Below, piece by piece: positions 60,265-64,000 of a stretch of 64,000 nt of DNA. The stretch is from Archangium lansingense (GTDB lineage Bacteria; Myxococcota; Myxococcia; Myxococcales; Myxococcaceae): positions 2,046,001-2,110,000 of the forward strand of contig NZ_JAPNKA010000001.1 in the NCBI RefSeq assembly GCF_026626635.1. Direction: 5' to 3'. The notes under the pieces are model-generated. The model saw only the letters and a list, made by a program, of their open reading frames with translations, was not told where the DNA came from and searched no databases. The translations under genes were made by a program, and so were the position numbers. Position 1 is the stretch's first letter. Every line of letters starts with the position of its first letter.

Positions 60265-60329
60265 GGTGTCAAAGAACTCGTTCCGACATTTCGCGCTCTC
60301 CGAGCCGTCCCTACGAATCGTCTGACACC
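60265..60329 (+). repeat. 65-bp dispersed repeat, copy 2
   Basis: Identical over 65 bp to 48358-48422, with the same 7-bp inverted termini. Its left edge is preceded by a tandem 14-bp CTCGAGTAGGTGTC (60243-60256 and 60257-60270), so the copy appears to have a partly repeated entry point. Confidence 0.7.
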
Positions 60330-60360
60330 CCGGACGGAGCAAGGGTCCCTCCCCCGGTGA

Positions 60361-60715
60361 GGCCGGTGGCTCCATCATCAACGTGGCCTCCATTCAGGCC
60401 TACCAGCCGTCACCGGGCATCCTCGACTACGCGAGCACGAAGGGATCCATCGTCACCTTCACCAAGGGCCTGGCGCAGGAACTCATCGAGCGCGGCATCC
60501 GAGTCAACGCCGTGGCCCCGGGCCCCGTGTGGACGCCGCTCATCCCCCAGTCCTTCGACGCCGAGAAGGTGAAGAAGTTCGGCCAGCAGTCGCCCATGGG
60601 CCGGCCCGCGCAGCCGGTGGAGCTCGCGCCCTCGTTCGTGTTCCTCGCCTCTGATGAGTCGCGCTACGTGAACGGCGAAATCCTCGGCGTCACCGGTGGC
60701 AAGGCCCTCGCCTGA
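60361..60715 (+). pseudogene. SDR oxidoreductase fragment (repeat copy B)
   Basis: Repeats the last 118 codons of the SDR at 45501, about 97% identical, with its Tyr-x3-Lys (YASTKGS) but without the NAD-binding N-terminus. The frame begins after sequence that matches 45419-45438 upstream of the intact SDR. The fusion point shares CCGGTG between the two donor sites (near 45434 and 46028), so a deletion of about 590 bp from a fuller copy is the simplest origin. A start at the ATG-less GAGGCC join is not expected to work. The direct repeat continues to 60764. Confidence 0.85.
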
Positions 60716-60812
60716 GCGGCGGGGCTATGCGTGAGAGGCGGCGGCTTCGATTCCCGCCGCTCCATGCAGAACAACCCGCCGTTTCGAGCCGCGTCCGCTC
60801 CTATGAGCGTGC

Positions 60813-61114
60813 CTATTTCAGGCGCACCTTCAAGCGCTCCACGTCATCGTTGGGCCGCCCCATGAAGGTGTCGAGCAGGCGTTGCTCGACTCCCACCTCT
60901 TCCCAGACAGCCGAGCGCTCAAGTCCGACACACTCCTAGTATCCCGTGTAAGGGTGAAGTTGGCCCCACAACTCCGTCGCGGCGGCGTGGAACCTTCTGC
61001 ACGGGACGGGACATAGGCACAGCGTCTCTGTGCATCCGGGGCATGACGGACGCTTGGAGCAGCGTCGCCACACCCCACCAGGGCCACGCAGAGCAGCACC
61101 CGTGAACAACGCAT
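60813..61114 (-). pseudogene. frameshifted lipoprotein gene
   Basis: An ATG at 61114 begins a signal and lipobox (RCSRVLLCVALVGC). The frame continues through AQRRCAYVPSRAEGSTPPRR but loses coding character near 60945. The other frame then reads ECVGLERSAVWEEVGVEQRL and LLDTFMGRPNDDVERLKVRL, ending at 60813, which looks like the real C-terminus. One indel near 60940-60950 would restore it. Confidence 0.4.
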
Positions 61115-61512
61115 CACGTAGTATCTCGGTGTGTGGACCCCTGCCTTGAAGCGTTCGAGTCTACGGAATCCCATGAGTGGCGCATAGGGCTGCCAGGGGA
61201 GGGAGCGGAGGTCGTGGCGCGGACCCTCGAGCACTGGCGGCAGCGTCTATCTTCACAGCCGTGCAATGCGAGTTGAGCTACAACGATCGGCCGCCCATCG
61301 GAACTGGTCGGCTGCGCGCTCGGCAACCATGCGGCTTTCCATGAGTTTCGAGCGGCCCGCTGCCAGGGGCTGGTGAAGCTGTCGCGGGTGCCCTGGGCCG
61401 AGGGGCGGCCTCTGCCTGGCCGTGTACTGCGAACTTGCTGTTGAGCGGGTAGGATGGCGGGCACTCCAGCTCAGCCGTGCGGTGCGGCTGCGACCTGCCC
61501 CGGAGCGTAACC
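61115..61512. other. decayed sequence, no clear gene
   Basis: About 400 bp. A plus-strand piece at about 61130-61275 reads CLEAFESTESHEWRIGLPGE and ends with a stop after SSQPCNAS; another at 61290-61445 reads ALGNHAAFHEFRAARCQGLV. Both lack starts and look like remnants. Nothing else is supportable. Confidence 0.35.
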
Positions 61513-63828
61513 ATGAGACAGGCCCTGAGCCGCCGGCTCCGCACGTGCTATCTCCTGCTGCTCATCCCGGCCCTGCTGGGCTACACCGGCGCTCTTGCTG
61601 GTGGCCTGCAGCTTCCCGACGCGGGCGTCCCGACGCGTATCGACGCTGGCGTCGATCTCAACCTGGATGGCGGGCTTCCGGATCCGGGGGCTCCGGCTCG
61701 CTTGAAATTCGTCGAAATGCCCGCGCCGCTCGTGGCGGGCGAGTGTCAGGCGATGACAGTGGAGCTTCAAGACTCCTCAGGCCAGCCGAGCACGGCCTCC
61801 ACGGACACCTGGGTGGTGCTCAGCAGCAGCCACTCCACGGGCCACTTCTACGGGCGTGGCTGCACCGGGTCCACCACCATGCTGCTCTTCGGCCCGGGCT
61901 CCACGCGCCAGCAGGTCTGGTACAGCGACACCCTGGCCACGGACGTGTCGCTCGACGCCTCCGCGAGCGGGGGGGGACTGGCGAGCGACACGTACGGGCC
62001 GGTTCCCGTGCAGCCCGGTGCACTTAAGTCCCTCAAGGTCGAAGGCTTTCCGTTCACCATCCCCGCCCTCGAGGAGCACCCCTTCAGCGTCGTCGCGTAC
62101 GACGCGTTCGGCAACCAGAAGAGCGACTACACGGGCCAGGTAGAAGTCTGGCTCGACGACACCAGTGCTGGCGCCGGAGTCTTGCCGGCCTCCCCCTACA
62201 CCTTCACGGCGCAGGACCGCGGACGCGCGAACTTCACGGCGCGCTTCGGCGTCACGGGTTTTCATGTCATCTACGCCAAGGACCACGCCGCCCCGGTGAC
62301 GGGGCTCCAGGGTGAAATCCACGTCCTACCCGCCGAGGCCGTCCGCTTCGAGTTCTGGGGGGTTCCCCAGTCCGTGCAGGCGGGGAGCACGATCACCGCC
62401 CATCTCAAGGCCCTCGACAAGTCCGGCAACATCGCCGCGGGCTACCTGGGCAAGGTCCAGTTCACCTCGGCCGACCCGAAGGCGCGCCTGCCGGGGGCGG
62501 TCCAGTTCACCTCGAATGACGGTGGAATGATGTATGTGGACTTCTCGTTCGGCACGGCTGGCACCTGGAGTCTGGTGGCCTCGGACGTGGCCAGGCCCCA
62601 GCTCCAAGGGGCGGCGTCCACCGAGGTGCTTCCCGCCGCGTTCGAGCGGATCGTGGTGACCCCGGAGCCATCGGATCTGGTGGTGGCCTGCACCGAGGTG
62701 AAGCTCGCGCTCAAGGCGCTGGATCACTACGACAACATCGTGCCCGAGGCTCACCTGGTGCACATCTGCACGGAGCCGGCCACGTCCTCGGTGACTCTCG
62801 TGGAGAACAACCTGTCCCTGGCGGCGAGCGGCTCCGTCGCGGGGTGCCTCGAGGGGACCCTCCGGGGCACAGGGTACGTGAAGTGGAGAAATCCGCAGCC
62901 CGAGCTCGTCACCTTCGTGCTCTCGGACAAGGCCTCCTGGAATACCGCCCTCCGCGTCAACTGGGGGCCTCCCACCTTCAGCCCTGCGCACTCCACCCTC
63001 GTGTTTCAGAACAAGACTCTCGACGTGCCCCAGCTCCGGAGCTTCGTCGGCCAGCTGGGCCTGTGGTTCGAGCCGCGCGACACCTGTGGCAGCCTCGTGA
63101 AGCTTCCCGCGGACAAGGTCCTCTCCTTCACGGGCGATGCGCCCCTGTTCTTCAGCGCGCCCGTGGAGCAGCAGGACGGACGGTGGACGGTGGACGTGCG
63201 CCTGCCCCAGTGCCCCACGACGGGAGAGCAGCCACTGCGGATCTTTCCCACCCTCAACCAGGAGCCTGTCCTCAAGCCCGATGGAACGAAGCTCAAGCAG
63301 GCCGTCCAGCCGGTATGCCTCCCCTCGGATGTGCGCATCTCGCTGCGCACCGAGCCCGAGGGTTTGAAGCAGGTGGCTCCCGGCGCGGTCGTGGACTTCG
63401 TGGTGGAGGTCCAGAATATGGGTCAGGAGCGCTTCCTCCAGGGCCTGCTCATGGTCTCCGCCAAGGACTTGACCCTGCTCGAGGCCACCTTGGACGGCCA
63501 GCCCCTCGCGCTGCGCAAGGGAGGGTTTGTCCTCCCCGAGCTGGCCCCGGGCGCCACCCTGACCATCCGTGCCAAGGCCCAGGCCTCCGTGTCGGCCGAG
63601 CTCTCCGCGGGGGCCTCGGTGTGGTACGCGAACGCCGAGGGCGCGGCGCTCACCGAGCGGGTCGACCTGGCGTTCGAGCCGTCGGCGGGGTTGGTGGACG
63701 TCGGCTGCGGCTGCCAGGCTGGCCCGCTGTCGAGCCAGCTTCTGCCATTGCTGGCCTGGCTGGCCGCCCTTTCGCACGCCCGTGCGCGATCGCGTAGAGT
63801 CAGGCGGGGCGAAAGGATCGATCCGTAG
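61513..63828 (+). CDS. surface protein with Ig-like repeats and MYXO-CTERM-like tag
   Basis: 771 aa from the ATG at 61513. A signal peptide (LRTCYLLLLIPALLGYTGAL) is followed by Asp-rich LPDAGVP repeats and at least four Ig/invasin-like units beginning KFVEMPAPLVAGECQAMTVE, SLKVEGFPFTIPALEEHPFS, RFEFWGVPQSVQAGSTITAH and RIVVTPEPSDLVVACTEVKL. A CARDB-like domain follows (VDFVVEVQNMGQERFLQGLL). The C-terminus DVGCGCQAGP then a hydrophobic helix and RARSRRVRRGER match the MYXO-CTERM layout: a cleaved Cys-rich motif, a membrane span and a basic end, processed by a myxosortase. It would be attached to the cell surface. Confidence 0.75.
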   Translation: MRQALSRRLRTCYLLLLIPALLGYTGALAGGLQLPDAGVPTRIDAGVDLNLDGGLPDPGAPARLKFVEMPAPLVAGECQAMTVELQDSSGQPSTASTDTWVVLSSSHSTGHFYGRGCTGSTTMLLFGPGSTRQQVWYSDTLATDVSLDASASGGGLASDTYGPVPVQPGALKSLKVEGFPFTIPALEEHPFSVVAYDAFGNQKSDYTGQVEVWLDDTSAGAGVLPASPYTFTAQDRGRANFTARFGVTGFHVIYAKDHAAPVTGLQGEIHVLPAEAVRFEFWGVPQSVQAGSTITAHLKALDKSGNIAAGYLGKVQFTSADPKARLPGAVQFTSNDGGMMYVDFSFGTAGTWSLVASDVARPQLQGAASTEVLPAAFERIVVTPEPSDLVVACTEVKLALKALDHYDNIVPEAHLVHICTEPATSSVTLVENNLSLAASGSVAGCLEGTLRGTGYVKWRNPQPELVTFVLSDKASWNTALRVNWGPPTFSPAHSTLVFQNKTLDVPQLRSFVGQLGLWFEPRDTCGSLVKLPADKVLSFTGDAPLFFSAPVEQQDGRWTVDVRLPQCPTTGEQPLRIFPTLNQEPVLKPDGTKLKQAVQPVCLPSDVRISLRTEPEGLKQVAPGAVVDFVVEVQNMGQERFLQGLLMVSAKDLTLLEATLDGQPLALRKGGFVLPELAPGATLTIRAKAQASVSAELSAGASVWYANAEGAALTERVDLAFEPSAGLVDVGCGCQAGPLSSQLLPLLAWLAALSHARARSRRVRRGERIDP

Positions 63829-63833
63829 GCACC

Positions 63834-64000
63834 ATGTCGGCAGCGACACTCACACTCATGGTCCTCGCCTTGGCGGGTCACACCGTCGAGCTGCGCTCCG
63901 AAACGCCCTTCGCCACGCCCCGGGACAGCGTTCGCATCCAGCTGCAGGTGCTCGATGAGGCGGGTCGGCCCTTGCGCGACGCGAGCGTCTCACTGACGGT
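63834..64000 (+). CDS. secreted protein, 5' end
   Basis: An ATG at 63834, 5 bp after the preceding stop, opens SAATLTLMVLALAGHTVELR with a weak signal peptide. Then SETPFATPRDSVRIQLQVLD and AGRPLRDASVSLTV resemble an Ig-like or invasin-type domain similar to those of the previous gene. The remainder lies beyond the window. Probably co-transcribed with the previous surface protein. Confidence 0.55.
   Translation, partial: MSAATLTLMVLALAGHTVELRSETPFATPRDSVRIQLQVLDEAGRPLRDASVSLT

Noticed and set aside
59539..60393. 284-codon minus-strand frame
   Set aside because: Antisense to the lipoprotein at 59584 and runs through a dispersed repeat.

Overview
The window is high-GC DNA with dense coding on both strands. 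It looks like a myxobacterium, most likely of the Cystobacterineae (Archangium/Cystobacter/Melittangium type). The grounds are a Ser/Thr kinase next to a DUF2381 protein, a giant RCC1-repeat protein, a MYXO-CTERM-like C-terminal tag, many lipoproteins, and an lptC-lptA-lptB-rpoN block. No rRNA, complete tRNA, CRISPR array, phage genes or intact integrase were seen.

Layout. (1) 1-1092 is the 3' end of a c-type cytochrome-like gene. (2) 1242-29013 is a surface-polysaccharide locus: a three-step overlapping run plus one more GT4 glycosyltransferase on the minus strand, a Wzx-type flippase, another GT4, a pyruvyl-transferase-family protein, an FkbM methyltransferase, a GT4 at 18051, a WecA/MraY-type phosphosugar transferase, two NTP_transf_5-type proteins (one frameshifted, one with a degenerate active site), a DUF418 membrane protein, UDP-glucose dehydrogenase and a Wzy/ligase-like polymerase fused to TPRs. 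Together these could make, modify, flip and polymerise a lipid-linked repeat unit; the export pore and copolymerase are not in the window. The locus is interrupted at 11040-17700 by a 5'-truncated 23-repeat RCC1 gene, an apparently intact IS21-like element with an extra Cys-rich ORF, and a small low-GC patch. (3) 29024-34244 holds a YbaK-like deacylase, then a kinase/DUF2381/XRE cassette with paired near-palindromes upstream, then a secreted chymotrypsin-fold protease. (4) 34332-43432 is chromosomal housekeeping: astB, an LpxL-like acyltransferase, lptC-lptA-lptB, rpoN, an L,D-transpeptidase, a GNAT and a GT4. (5) 43455-46379 holds a reductase, a lipoprotein and an SDR oxidoreductase.

(6) 46380-60770 is an accessory segment. 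It is flanked by 0.4-kb direct repeats made of the 3' half of the SDR gene plus a hairpin resembling a tmRNA/tRNA 3' end. Inside are a broken toxin-like gene with a possible immunity gene, two hypothetical proteins, two copies of a 65-bp repeat, at least four IS91-family remnants, an IS3 remnant, several truncated genes, and one intact island of function: vanadium-type haloperoxidase, a 48-aa membrane peptide and a Met/His-rich DM13 protein, divergent from an ECF sigma/anti-sigma pair. (7) 60813-64000 holds a decayed lipoprotein gene, a MYXO-CTERM-type surface protein and the start of another secreted protein.

The parts most worth following up are the repeat-bounded segment, the Met/His-DM13/haloperoxidase/ECF unit, the toxin-like pair, and the twin palindromes ahead of the kinase cassette. 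All assignments come from reading the sequence; no database search was run.
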